64,000 bases of DNA from Ariolimax columbianus (taxonomy: Eukaryota; Mollusca; Gastropoda; Stylommatophora; Arionidae). Under the pieces are notes generated by a model, which had not been told where the DNA came from, did no database searches, and was given only the letters and a program-made list of their open reading frames with translations. The stretch lies in assembly GCA_036924085.1 (NCBI GenBank), contig JAVGWX010000011.1, positions 30,681,886-30,745,885 on the forward strand. The letters run 5' to 3'. This document shows, one piece after another, positions 1 through 12,971 of this stretch. The position numbers were made by a program, and so were the translations under genes. The first letter of the stretch is position 1, and each line of letters opens with the position of its first letter.

Positions 1-3000
1 GTGAACAGGGTTAGTAGAGCAATGAACAGGGCGAGGAGAGCAGTGAACAGGGCTAGTAGAGCAGTAAACAGGGCTAGTAGAGCAATGAACAGGTCTAGTA
101 GAGCACACGTGAACAGGGCTAGTAGAGCACATGTGAACAGGGCCAGTAGAGCACATGAAAAGGGCTAGTAGAGCACACGTGAACAGGGATAGTTGAGCCC
201 ACGTGAATAGGACTAGTAGAGCACACGTAAACAGGCCTAGTAGAGCAGATTTTAACAAGCTTAGTAGAGCAGTGAACAGGGCTATTTGAGCACACGTGAA
301 CAGGGCTAGTAGACCATTGAACAGGGCTAGTAGAGCAGTGAACAGGGCTAGTAGAGCAGTGAACAAGGCTAGTAGACCACAGGTGAACAGGGCTAGTAGA
401 GCATTGAACAGCGCTAGTAGAGCACACGTGAACAAGGCTAGTAGACCAGTGATCAGGGCTAGTAGAGCATACGTGAACATGGCTAGTAGGACATTAAACA
501 GGGCTAGTAGAGCAGTGAACAGGGCTAGTAGAGCAGTGAACAAGGCTAGTAGACCACAGGTGAACAGGGCTAGTAGAGCATTGAACAGCGCTAGTAGAGC
601 ACACGTGAACAAGGCTAGTAGACCAGTGATCAGGGCTAGTAGAGCATACGTGAACATGGCTAGTAGAGCAGTGAACAGGGCTAGTAGAGCAGTGAACAGG
701 GGTAATAGAGCAGTGAACAGGGCTAGTAGAGCAGACGCGAACAGGGCTAGTAGAGCAGTGAACAGGGCTAGTAGAGCAACCGCGAAATGGGCTAGCAGAG
801 CAGTGAACATGGCTAGTAGAGCAGACGCGAACAGGGCTAGTAGAGCAGTGAACAGGGCTAGTAGAGCAGTGAACAGGGCTAGTAGAGCAGACGCGAACAG
901 GGCTAGTAGAGCAATGAAGAGGCTAGTAGAGCAGTGAACAGGGCTAGTAGAGCAGACGCGAACAGGGCTAGTAGAGCAGTGAACAGGGCTAGTAGAGCAG
1001 ACGCGAACAGGGCTAGTAGAGCAGTGAACAGGGCTAGTAGAGCAACCGCGAAATGGGCTAGTAGAGCAGTGAACATCGCTAGTACAGCAGACGCGAACAG
1101 GGCTAGTAGACAACACGTGAACAGGGCTAGTAGAGCAGTAAACAAGACTAGTAGGACATTAAACAGGGCTAGTAGAGCAGTGAACAGGGCTAGTAGAGCA
1201 GTGAACAAGGCAAGTAGACCACAGGTGAACAGGGCTAGTAGAGCATTGAACAGCGCTAGTAGAGCACACGTGAACAAGGCTAGTAGACCAGTGATCAGGG
1301 CTAGTAGAGCATACGTGAACATGGCTAGTAGAGCAGTGAACAGGGCTAGTAGAGCAGTGAACAGGGCTAATAGAGCAGTGAACAGGGCTAGTAGAGCAGA
1401 CGCGAATAGGGCTAGTAGAGCAGTGAACAGGGCTAGTAGAGCAGACGCGAACAGGGCTAGTAGAGCAGTGAACAGGGCTAGTAGAGCAACCGCGAAATGG
1501 GCTAGCAGAGCAGTGAACATGGCTAGTAGAGCAGACGCGAACAGGGCTAGTAGAGCAGTGAACAGGGCTAGTAGAGCAGTGAACAGGGCTAGTAGAGCAG
1601 TGAAGAGGCTAGTAGAGCAGTGAACAGGGCTAGTAGAGCAGACGCCAACAGGGCTAGTAGAGCAGTGAACAGGGCTAGTAGAGCAGACGCGAACAGGGCT
1701 AGTAGAGCAGTGAACAGGGCTAGTAGAGCAACCGCGAAATGGGCTAGTAGAGCAGTGAACATGGCTAGTACAGCAGACGCGAACAGGGCTAGTAGAACAG
1801 TGAACAGGGCTAGTAGAGCAGTGAACAGGGCTAGTAGAGTAGACGCGAACAGGGCTAGTAGAGCAGTGAACAGGCTAGTACAGCAGTGAACAGGGCTAGT
1901 AGAGCAGACGCGAACAGGTCTAGTAGAGCAGTGAACAGGGCTAGTAGAGCAGTGAACAGGGCTGGTAGAGCAGACGCGAACAGGGCTAGTAGAGCCGTGA
2001 ACAGGGCTAGTAGAGCAGTGAACAGAGCTAGTAGAGCAGTGATCAGGGCTAGTAGAGCAGACGCGAAAAGGGCTAGTAGAGCATAGGTGAACAGGTAATG
2101 TAAAACACACGTGAGTAGGGCTAGTAGAGCAGTGATTAGGGCTATTAGAGCACACATGAAAACGGAGCCAGTAGAGCAGTGAACAGGGCTAGTAGAGCAG
2201 TGCAGAGGACTAGTAGAGCAGTAAACAGGGCTAGTAGAGCAGTGAACAGGGCTAGTAGATCAGTGAACATGGCTAGTAGAGCAGTAAACAGGGCTAGCAG
2301 AGCAGCAAACAGGGCTAGTAGAGCAGTAAACAGAGCTAGTAGGGCATTGAACACGGCTAATAGAGCAGTGAACAGGGCTAGTAGAGCACAAGTGAAACAG
2401 GCTAGTAGACCAGTGAACAGGGCTAGTAGAACACATGTGAACAGGGCTAGTAGAGCATACGTGAATTGGGCTAGTGGAGCACACGTGAACAGGGCTAATA
2501 GAGCACACATGAACAGGGCTAGTAAAGCACACGTGAACAGGACTAGTAGAGAACACGTGAACAGGGCTAGTAGAGCAGTGAACAGGGCTAGTAGAGCAGT
2601 GAACAGGGCTAGTAGAAAACACATGAACAGGGCTAGTAGAGCACACGTGAATAGGGCTAGTGGAGCACACATGAACAGGGTTAGTAGAGCACACGTGAAC
2701 AGGGCTAGTACAGCACACGTGAACAGGGCTAGTAGAGCACACGTGAACATGACTAGTAGAGAACACGTGAACAGGGCTAGTAAAGCACACGTGAACAGGG
2801 CTAGTAGACCAGTGAACCGGGCAAGTACAGCACACGTGAACATGGCTAGTAGAGCACATGTGAATAGGGCTAGTGGAGCACACATGAACAGGGTTAGTAG
2901 ACCATTGCAAAGGGCTAGTAGAGCAGTGAACAGGGCGAGGAGAGCAGTGAACAGGGCTAGTAGAGCAGTGAACAGGGCTAGCAGAGCAGTGAACATGGCT

Positions 3001-3552
3001 AGTAGATCACACGTGAACAGGGCTAGTAGAGCACACGTGAACAGGGCTAGTAGACCAGTGAAAAAAGCTAGTAGAGCACACGTTAACAGGGCTAGTACAG
3101 CACATAAACAGGGCTAGTAGAGCACATGTGAATAGGGCTAGTACAGCAGTGAACAGGGCTAGTAGAGCACAAGTGAACAGTGCTATTAGAGCACACGTGA
3201 ACAGGGCTAGTAGACCATTGCACAGGGCTAAGAGAGCAGTGAATAGGGCGAGGAGAGCAGTGAACAGGGCTAGTAGAGCAGTGAACAGGGCTAGCAGAGC
3301 AGTGAACATGGCTAGTAGATCACACGTGAACAGGGCTAGTAGAGCACACGTGAACAGGGCTAGTAGACCAGTGAAAAAAGCTAGTAGAGCACACGTTAAC
3401 AGGGCTAGTACAGCACATAAACAGGGCTAGTAGAGCATATGTGAACATGACTAGTAGAGCATATGTGAAAAGGGCTAGTAGAGCAGTAAACAGGGCTAGC
3501 AGCACACGTGAACTGGGCTAGTAGAGCTTACATGAACAGGGCTAGTAGACCA
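1..3552 (+). repeat. Satellite higher-order unit A1 (3552 bp)
   Basis: The phase is set by the GTGAACAGGGTTAGTAG variant followed by the GGGCGAGGAG variant; the same pair recurs at 3553. The unit runs from plain 21-mers through a GACGCG-rich block (about 720-2080) to a CACGTG-rich block (about 2400-2900) and a mixed end with GTGAAAAAAGC variants. By eye it differs from unit A2 at only a handful of bases (near 134, 147, 275 and 448). Confidence 0.9.
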
Positions 3553-6500
3553 GTGAACAGGGTTAGTAGAGCAATGAACAGGGCGAGGAGAGCAGTGAAC
3601 AGGGCTAGTAGAGCAGTAAACAGGGCTAGTAGAGCAATGAACAGGTCTAGTAGAGCACACGTGAACAGGGCTAGTAGAGCACGTGTGAACAGGGCTAGTA
3701 GAGCACATGAAAAGGGCTAGTAGAGCACACGTGAACAGGGATAGTTGAGCCCACGTGAATAGGACTAGTAGAGCACACGTAAACAGGCCTAGTAGAGCAG
3801 ATTTTAACAAGCCTAGTAGAGCAGTGAACAGGGCTATTTGAGCACACGTGAACAGGGCTAGTAGACCATTGAACAGGGCTAGTAGAGCAGTGAACAGGGC
3901 TAGTAGAGCAGTGAACAAGGCTAGTAGACCACAGGTGAACAGGGCTAGTAGAGCATTGAACAGCGCTAGTAGAGCACACGTGAACAAGGCTAGTAGACCA
4001 GTGATCACGGCTAGTAGAGCATACGTGAACATGGCTAGTAGGACATTAAACAGGGCTAGTAGAGCAGTGAACAGGGCTAGTAGAGCAGTGAACAAGGCTA
4101 GTAGACCACAGGTGAACAGGGCTAGTAGAGCATTGAACAGCGCTAGTAGAGCACACGTGAACAAGGCTAGTAGACCAGTGATCAGGGCTAGTAGAGCATA
4201 CGTGAACATGGCTAGTAGAGCAGTGAACAGGGCTAGTAGAGCAGTGAACAGGGGTAATAGAGCAGTGAACAGGGCTAGTAGAGCAGACGCGAACAGGGCT
4301 AGTAGAGCAGTGAACAGGGCTAGTAGAGCAACCGCGAAATGGGCTAGCAGAGCAGTGAACATGGCTAGTAGAGCAGACGCGAACAGGGCTAGTAGAGCAG
4401 TGAACAGGGCTAGTAGAGCAGTGAACAGGGCTAGTAGAGCAGACGCGAACAGGGCTAGTAGAGCAATGAAGAGGCTAGTAGAGCAGTGAACAGGGCTAGT
4501 AGAGCAGACGCGAACAGGGCTAGTAGAGCAGTGAACAGGGCTAGTAGAGCAGACGCGAACAGGGCTAGTAGAGCAGTGAACAGGGCTAGTAGAGCAACCG
4601 CGAAATGGGCTAGTAGAGCAGTGAACATCGCTAGTACAGCAGACGCGAACAGGGCTAGTAGACAACACGTGAACAGGGCTAGTAGAGCAGTAAACAAGAC
4701 TAGTAGGACATTAAACAGGGCTAGTAGAGCAGTGAACAGGGCTAGTAGAGCAGTGAACAAGGCAAGTAGACCACAGGTGAACAGGGCTAGTAGAGCATTG
4801 AACAGCGCTAGTAGAGCACACGTGAACAAGGCTAGTAGACCAGTGATCAGGGCTAGTAGAGCATACGTGAACATGGCTAGTAGAGCAGTGAACAGGGCTA
4901 GTAGAGCAGTGAACAGGGCTAATAGAGCAGTGAACAGGGCTAGTAGAGCAGACGCGAATAGGGCTAGTAGAGCAGTGAACAGGGCTAGTAGAGCAGACGC
5001 GAACAGGGCTAGTAGAGCAGTGAACAGGGCTAGTAGAGCAACCGCGAAATGGGCTAGCAGAGCAGTGAACATGGCTAGTAGAGCAGACGCGAACAGGGCT
5101 AGTAGAGCAGTGAACAGGGCTAGTAGAGCAGTGAACAGGGCTAGTAGAGCAGTGAAGAGGCTAGTAGAGCAGTGAACAGGGCTAGTAGAGCAGACGCCAA
5201 CAGGGCTAGTAGAGCAGTGAACAGGGCTAGTAGAGCAGACGCGAACAGGGCTAGTAGAGCAGTGAACAGGGCTAGTAGAGCAACCGCGAAATGGGCTAGT
5301 AGAGCAGTGAACATGGCTAGTACAGCAGACGCGAACAGGGCTAGTAGAACAGTGAACAGGGCTAGTAGAGCAGTGAACAGGGCTAGTAGAGTAGACGCGA
5401 ACAGGGCTAGTAGAGCAGTGAACAGGCTAGTACAGCAGTGAACAGGGCTAGTAGAGCAGACGCGAACAGGTCTAGTAGAGCAGTGAACAGGGCTAGTAGA
5501 GCAGTGAACAGGGCTGGTAGAGCAGACGCGAACAGGGCTAGTAGAGCCGTGAACAGGGCTAGTAGAGCAGTGAACAGAGCTAGTAGAGCAGTGATCAGGG
5601 CTAGTAGAGCAGACGCGAAAAGGGCTAGTAGAGCATAGGTGAACAGGTAATGTAAAACACACGTGAGTAGGGCTAGTAGAGCAGTGATTAGGGCTATTAG
5701 AGCACACATGAAAACGGAGCCAGTAGAGCAGTGAACAGGGCTAGTAGAGCAGTGCAGAGGACTAGTAGAGCAGTAAACAGGGCTAGTAGAGCAGTGAACA
5801 GGGCTAGTAGATCAGTGAACATGGCTAGTAGAGCAGTAAACAGGGCTAGCAGAGCAGCAAACAGGGCTAGTAGAGCAGTAAACAGAGCTAGTAGGGCATT
5901 GAACACGGCTAATAGAGCAGTGAACAGGGCTAGTAGAGCACAAGTGAAACAGGCTAGTAGACCAGTGAACAGGGCTAGTAGAACACATGTGAACAGGGCT
6001 AGTAGAGCATACGTGAATTGGGCTAGTGGAGCACACGTGAACAGGGCTAATAGAGCACACATGAACAGGGCTAGTAAAGCACACGTGAACAGGACTAGTA
6101 GAGAACACGTGAACAGGGCTAGTAGAGCAGTGAACAGGGCTAGTAGAGCAGTGAACAGGGCTAGTAGAAAACACATGAACAGGGCTAGTAGAGCACACGT
6201 GAATAGGGCTAGTGGAGCACACATGAACAGGGTTAGTAGAGCACACGTGAACAGGGCTAGTACAGCACACGTGAACAGGGCTAGTAGAGCACACGTGAAC
6301 ATGACTAGTAGAGAACACGTGAACAGGGCTAGTAAAGCACACGTGAACAGGGCTAGTAGACCAGTGAACCGGGCAAGTACAGCACACGTGAACATGGCTA
6401 GTAGAGCACATGTGAATAGGGCTAGTGGAGCACACATGAACAGGGTTAGTAGACCATTGCAAAGGGCTAGTAGAGCAGTGAACAGGGCGAGGAGAGCAGT

Positions 6501-7104
6501 GAACAGGGCTAGTAGAGCAGTGAACAGGGCTAGCAGAGCAGTGAACATGGCTAGTAGATCACACGTGAACAGGGCTAGTAGAGCACACGTGAACAGGGCT
6601 AGTAGACCAGTGAAAAAAGCTAGTAGAGCACACGTTAACAGGGCTAGTACAGCACATAAACAGGGCTAGTAGAGCACATGTGAATAGGGCTAGTACAGCA
6701 GTGAACAGGGCTAGTAGAGCACAAGTGAACAGTGCTATTAGAGCACACGTGAACAGGGCTAGTAGACCATTGCACAGGGCTAAGAGAGCAGTGAATAGGG
6801 CGAGGAGAGCAGTGAACAGGGCTAGTAGAGCAGTGAACAGGGCTAGCAGAGCAGTGAACATGGCTAGTAGATCACACGTGAACAGGGCTAGTAGAGCACA
6901 CGTGAACAGGGCTAGTAGACCAGTGAAAAAAGCTAGTAGAGCACACGTTAACAGGGCTAGTACAGCACATAAACAGGGCTAGTAGAGCATATGTGAACAT
7001 GACTAGTAGAGCATATGTGAAAAGGGCTAGTAGAGCAGTAAACAGGGCTAGCAGCACACGTGAACTGGGCTAGTAGAGCTTACATGAACAGGGCTAGTAG
7101 ACCA
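3553..7104 (+). repeat. Satellite higher-order unit A2 (3552 bp)
   Basis: Same length and same order of monomer variants as A1, offset by exactly 3552 bp throughout. Near-identity of two 3.5-kb units implies very recent duplication or homogenisation, or an assembly duplication. Confidence 0.9.
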
Positions 7105-10100
7105 GTGAACAGGGTTAGTAGAGCAATGAACAGGGCGAGGAGAGCAGTGAACAGGGCTAGTAGAGCAGTAAACAGGGCTAGTAGAGCAATGAACAGGTCT
7201 AGTAGAGCACACGTGAACAGGGCTAGTAGAGCACGTGTGAACAGGGCTAGTAGAGCACATGAAAAGGGCTAGTAGAGCACACGTGAACAGGGATAGTTGA
7301 GCCCACGTGAATAGGACTAGTAGAGCACACGTAAACAGGCCTAGTAGAGCAGATTTTAACAAGCCTAGTAGAGCAGTGAACAGGGCTATTTGAGCACACG
7401 TGAACAGGGCTAGTAGACCATTGAACAGGGCTAGTAGAGCAGTGAACAGGGCTAGTAGAGCAGTGAACAAGGCTAGTAGACCACAGGTGAACAGGGCTAG
7501 TAGAGCATTGAACAGCGCTAGTAGAGCACACGTGAACAAGGCTAGTAGACCAGTGATCACGGCTAGTAGAGCATACGTGAACATGGCTAGTAGGACATTA
7601 AACAGGGCTAGTAGAGCAGTGAACAGGGCTAGTAGAGCAGTGAACAAGGCTAGTAGACCACAGGTGAACAGGGCTAGTAGAGCATTGAACAGCGCTAGTA
7701 GAGCACACGTGAACAAGGCTAGTAGACCAGTGATCAGGGCTAGTAGAGCATACGTGAACATGGCTAGTAGAGCAGTGAACAGGGCTAGTAGAGCAGTGAA
7801 CAGGGGTAATAGAGCAGTGAACAGGGCTAGTAGAGCAGACGCGAACAGGGCTAGTAGAGCAGTGAACAGGGCTAGTAGAGCAACCGCGAAATGGGCTAGC
7901 AGAGCAGTGAACATGGCTAGTAGAGCAGACGCGAACAGGGCTAGTAGAGCAGTGAACAGGGCTAGTAGAGCAGTGAACAGGGCTAGTAGAGCAGACGCGA
8001 ACAGGGCTAGTAGAGCAATGAAGAGGCTAGTAGAGCAGTGAACAGGGCTAGTAGAGCAGACGCGAACAGGGCTAGTAGAGCAGTGAACAGGGCTAGTAGA
8101 GCAGACGCGAACAGGGCTAGTAGAGCAGTGAACAGGGCTAGTAGAGCAACCGCGAAATGGGCTAGTAGAGCAGTGAACATCGCTAGTACAGCAGACGCGA
8201 ACAGGGCTAGTAGACAACACGTGAACAGGGCTAGTAGAGCAGTAAACAAGACTAGTAGGACATTAAACAGGGCTAGTAGAGCAGTGAACAGGGCTAGTAG
8301 AGCAGTGAACAAGGCTAGTAGACCACAGGTGAACAGGGCTAGTAGAGCATTGAACAGCGCTAGTAGAGCACACGTGAACAAGGCTAGTAGACCAGTGATC
8401 AGGGCTAGTAGAGCATACGTGAACATGGCTAGTAGAGCAGTGAACAGGGCTAGTAGAGCAGTGAACAGGGCTAATAGAGCAGTGAACAGGGCTAGTAGAG
8501 CAGACGCGAATAGGGCTAGTAGAGCAGTGAACAGGGCTAGTAGAGCAGACGCGAACAGGGCTAGTAGAGCAGTGAACAGGGCTAGTAGAGCAACCGCGAA
8601 ATGGGCTAGCAGAGCAGTGAACATGGCTAGTAGAGCAGACGCGAACAGGGCTAGTAGAGCAGTGAACAGGGCTAGTAGAGCAGTGAACAGGGCTAGTAGA
8701 GCAGTGAAGAGGCTAGTAGAGCAGTGAACAGGGCTAGTAGAGCAGACGCCAACAGGGCTAGTAGAGCAGTGAACAGGGCTAGTAGAGCAGACGCGAACAG
8801 GGCTAGTAGAGCAGTGAACAGGGCTAGTAGAGCAACCGCGAAATGGGCTAGTAGAGCAGTGAACATGGCTAGTACAGCAGACGCGAACAGGGCTAGTAGA
8901 ACAGTGAACAGGGCTAGTAGAGCAGTGAACAGGGCTAGTAGAGTAGACGCGAACAGGGCTAGTAGAGCAGTGAACAGGCTAGTACAGCAGTGAACAGGGC
9001 TAGTAGAGCAGACGCGAACAGGTCTAGTAGAGCAGTGAACAGGGCTAGTAGAGCAGTGAACAGGGCTGGTAGAGCAGACGCGAACAGGGCTAGTAGAGCC
9101 GTGAACAGGGCTAGTAGAGCAGTGAACAGAGCTAGTAGAGCAGTGATCAGGGCTAGTAGAGCAGACGCGAAAAGGGCTAGTAGAGCATAGGTGAACAGGT
9201 AATGTAAAACACACGTGAGTAGGGCTAGTAGAGCAGTGATTAGGGCTATTAGAGCACACATGAAAACGGAGCCAGTAGAGCAGTGAACAGGGCTAGTAGA
9301 GCAGTGAACAGGGCTAGTAGATCAGTGAACATGGCTAGTAGAGCAGTAAACAGGGCTAGCAGAGCAGCAAACAGGGCTAGTAGAGCAGTAAACAGAGCTA
9401 GTAGGGCATTGAACACGGCTAATAGAGCAGTGAACAGGGCTAGTAGAGCACAAGTGAAACAGGCTAGTAGACCAGTGAACAGGGCTAGTAGAACACATGT
9501 GAACAGGGCTAGTAGAGCATACGTGAATTGGGCTAGTGGAGCACACGTGAACAGGGCTAATAGAGCACACATGAACAGGGCTAGTAAAGCACACGTGAAC
9601 AGGACTAGTAGAGAACACGTGAACAGGGCTAGTAGAGCAGTGAACAGGGCTAGTAGAGCAGTGAACAGGGCTAGTAGAAAACACATGAACAGGGCTAGTA
9701 GAGCACACGTGAATAGGGCTAGTGGAGCACACATGAACAGGGTTAGTAGAGCACACGTGAACAGGGCTAGTACAGCACACGTGAACAGGGCTAGTAGAGC
9801 ACACGTGAACATGACTAGTAGAGAACACGTGAACAGGGCTAGTAAAGCACACGTGAACAGGGCTAGTAGACCAGTGAACCGGGCAAGTACAGCACACGTG
9901 AACATGGCTAGTAGAGCACATGTGAATAGGGCTAGTGGAGCACACATGAACAGGGTTAGTAGACCATTGCAAAGGGCTAGTAGAGCAGTGAACAGGGCGA
10001 GAAGAGCAGTGAACAGGGCTAGTAGAGCAGTGAACAGGGCTAGCAGAGCAGTGAACATGGCTAGTAGATCACACGTGAACAGGGCTAGTAGAGCACACGT

Positions 10101-10614
10101 GAACAGGGCTAGTAGACCAGTGAAAAAAGCTAGTAGAGCACACGTTAACAGGGCTAGTACAGCACATAAACAGGGCTAGTAGAGCACATGTGAATAGGGC
10201 TAGTACAGCAGTGAACAGGGCTAGTAGAGCACAAGTGAACAGTGCTATTAGAGCACACGTGAACAGGGCTAGTAGACCATTGCACAGGGCTAAGAGAGCA
10301 GTGAATAGGGCGAGGAGAGCAGTGAACAGGGCTAGTAGAGCAGTGAACAGGGCTAGCAGAGCAGTGAACATGGCTAGTAGATCACACGTGAACAGGGCTA
10401 GTAGAGCACACGTGAACAGGGCTAGTAGACCAGTGAAAAAAGCTAGTAGAGCACACGTTAACAGGGCTAGTACAGCACATAAACAGGGCTAGTAGAGCAT
10501 ATGTGAACATGACTAGTAGAGCATATGTGAAAAGGGCTAGTAGAGCAGTAAACAGGGCTAGCAGCACACGTGAACTGGGCTAGTAGAGCTTACATGAACA
10601 GGGCTAGTAGACCA
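7105..10614 (+). repeat. Satellite higher-order unit A3 (3510 bp)
   Basis: Matches A2 except for loss of 42 bp (two 21-bp monomers) near 9290-9310 and single-base changes near 8311 and 9997. A deletion of exactly two monomers is the signature of unequal pairing within the array. Confidence 0.9.
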
Positions 10615-12971
10615 GTGAACAGGGTTAGTAGAGCAATGAACAGGGCGAGGAGAGCAGTGAACAGGGCTAGTAGAGCAGTAAACAGGGCTAGTAGAGCAAT
10701 GAACAGGTCTAGTAGAGCACACGTGAACAGGGCTAGTAGAGCACGTGTGAACAGGGCTAGTAGAGCACATGAAAAGGGCTAGTAGAGCACACGTGAACAG
10801 GGATAGTTGAGCCCACGTGAATAGGACTAGTAGAGCACACGTAAACAGGCCTAGTAGAGCAGATTTTAACAAGCCAGGTAGAGCAGTGAACAGGGCTATT
10901 TGAGCACACGTGAACAGGGCTAGTAGACCATTGAACAGGGCTAGTAGAGCAGTGAACAGGGCTAGTAGAGCAGTGAACAAGGCTAGTAGACCACAGGTGA
11001 ACAGGGCTAGTAGAGCATTGAACAGCGCTAGTAGAGCACACGTGAACAAGGCTAGTAGACCAGTGATCAGGGCTAGCAGAGCATACGTGAACATGGCTAG
11101 TAGAGCAGTAAACAGGGCTAGTAGAGCAGTGAACAGGGCTAATAGAGCAGTGAACAGGGCTAGTAGAGCAGACGCGAACAGGGCTAGTAGAGCAGTGAAC
11201 AGGGCTAGTAGAGCAGACGCGAAAAGGGCTAGTAGAGCAGTGAACAGGGCTAGTAGAGCAACCGCGAAATGGGCTAGCAGAGCAGTGAACATGGCTAGTA
11301 GAGCAGACGCGAACAGGGCTAGTAGAGCAGTGAACAGGGCTAGTAGAGCAGTGAACAGGGCTAGTAGAGCAGACGCGAACAGGGCTAGTAGAGCAATGAA
11401 GAGGCTAGTAGAGCAGTGAACAGGGCTAGTAGAGCAGACGCGAACAGGGCTAGTAGAGCAGCGAACAGGGCTAGTAGAGCAGTGAACAGGGCTAGTAGAG
11501 CAACCGCGAAATGGGCTAGTAGAGCAGTGAACATGGCTAGTACAGCAGACGCGAACAGGGCTAGTAGACAACACGTGAACAGGGCTAGTAGAGCAGTAAA
11601 CAAGACTAGTAGGACATTAAACAGGGCTAGTAGAGCAGTGAACAGGGCTAGTAGAGCAGTGAACAAGGCTAGTAGACGACAGGTGAACAGGGCTAGTAGA
11701 GCATTGAACAGCGCTAGTAGAGCACACGTGAACAAGGCTAGTAGACCAGTGATCAGGGCTAGTAGAGCATAAGTTAACATGGCTAGTAGAGCAGTGAACA
11801 GGGCTAGTAGAGCAGTGAACAGGGCTAATAGAGCAGTGAACAGGGCTAGTAGAGCAGACGCGAACATTGCTAGTAGAGCAGTGAACAGGGCTAGTAGAGC
11901 AGACGCGAACAGGGCTAGTAGAGCAGTGAACAGGGCTAGTAGAACTACCGCGAAATGGGCTAGCAGAGCAGTGAACATGGCTAGTAGAGCAGACGCGAAC
12001 AGGGCTAGTAGAGCAGTTAACAGGGCTAGTAGAGCAGTGAACAGGGCTAGTAGAGCAGACGCGAACAGGGCTAGTAGAGCAGTAAAGAGGCTAGTAGAGC
12101 AGTGAACAGGGCTAGTAGAGCAGACGCGAACAGGGCTAGTAGAGCAGTGAACAGGGCTAGTAGAGCAGACGCGAACAGGGATAGTAGAGCAGTGAACAGG
12201 GCTAGTAGAGCAGCCGCAAAATGGGCTAGTAGAGCAGTGAACATGGCTAGTACAGCAGACGCGAACAGGGCTAGTAGAACAGTGAACAGGGCTAGTAGAG
12301 CAGTGAACAGGGCTAGTAGAGCAGACGCGAACAGGGCTAGTAGAGCAGTTAACAGGCTAGTAGAGCAGTGAACAGGGCTAGTAGAGCAGACGCGAACAGG
12401 TCTAGTAGAGCAGTGAACAGAGCTAGTAGAGCAGTGATCAGGTCTAGTAGAGCAGACGCGAAAAGGGCTAGTAGAGCATAGGTGAACAGGTAATGTAAAA
12501 CACACGTGAGCAGGGCTAGTAGAGCAGTGATTAGGGCTAGTAGAGCACACATGAAAACGGAGCCAGTAGAGCAGTGAACAGGGCTAGTAGAGCAGTGCAG
12601 AGGACTAGTAGAGCAGTCAACAGGGCTAGTAGACCATTGCACAGGGCTAAGAGAGCAGTGAATAGGGCGAGGAGAGCAGTGAACAGGGCTAGTAGAGCAG
12701 TGAACAGGGCTAGCAGAGCAGTGAACATGTATAGTAGATCACACGTGAACAGGGCTAGTAGAGCACACGTGAACAGGGCTAGTAGACCAGTGAAAAAAGC
12801 TAGTAGAGCACACGTTAACAGGGCTAGTACAGCACATAAACAGGGCTAGTAGAGCATATGTGAACATGACTAGTAGAGCATATGTGAAAAGGGCTAGTAG
12901 AGCAGTGAACAGGGCTAGCAGCACACGTGAACTGGGCTAGTAGAGCTTACATGAACAAGGCTAGTAGACCA
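10615..12971 (+). repeat. Satellite higher-order unit A4 (2357 bp, internally deleted)
   Basis: Begins and ends in the same phase as A1-A3 but lacks about 1.15 kb. The largest loss removes most of the CACGTG-rich block: near 12620 the sequence jumps from the GTGCAGAGGACTAG variant to the CATTGCACAGGGCTAAGAG variant. It shares private variants with A5 (for example GAACATTGCTAG near 11866 and 14424). Confidence 0.85.
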
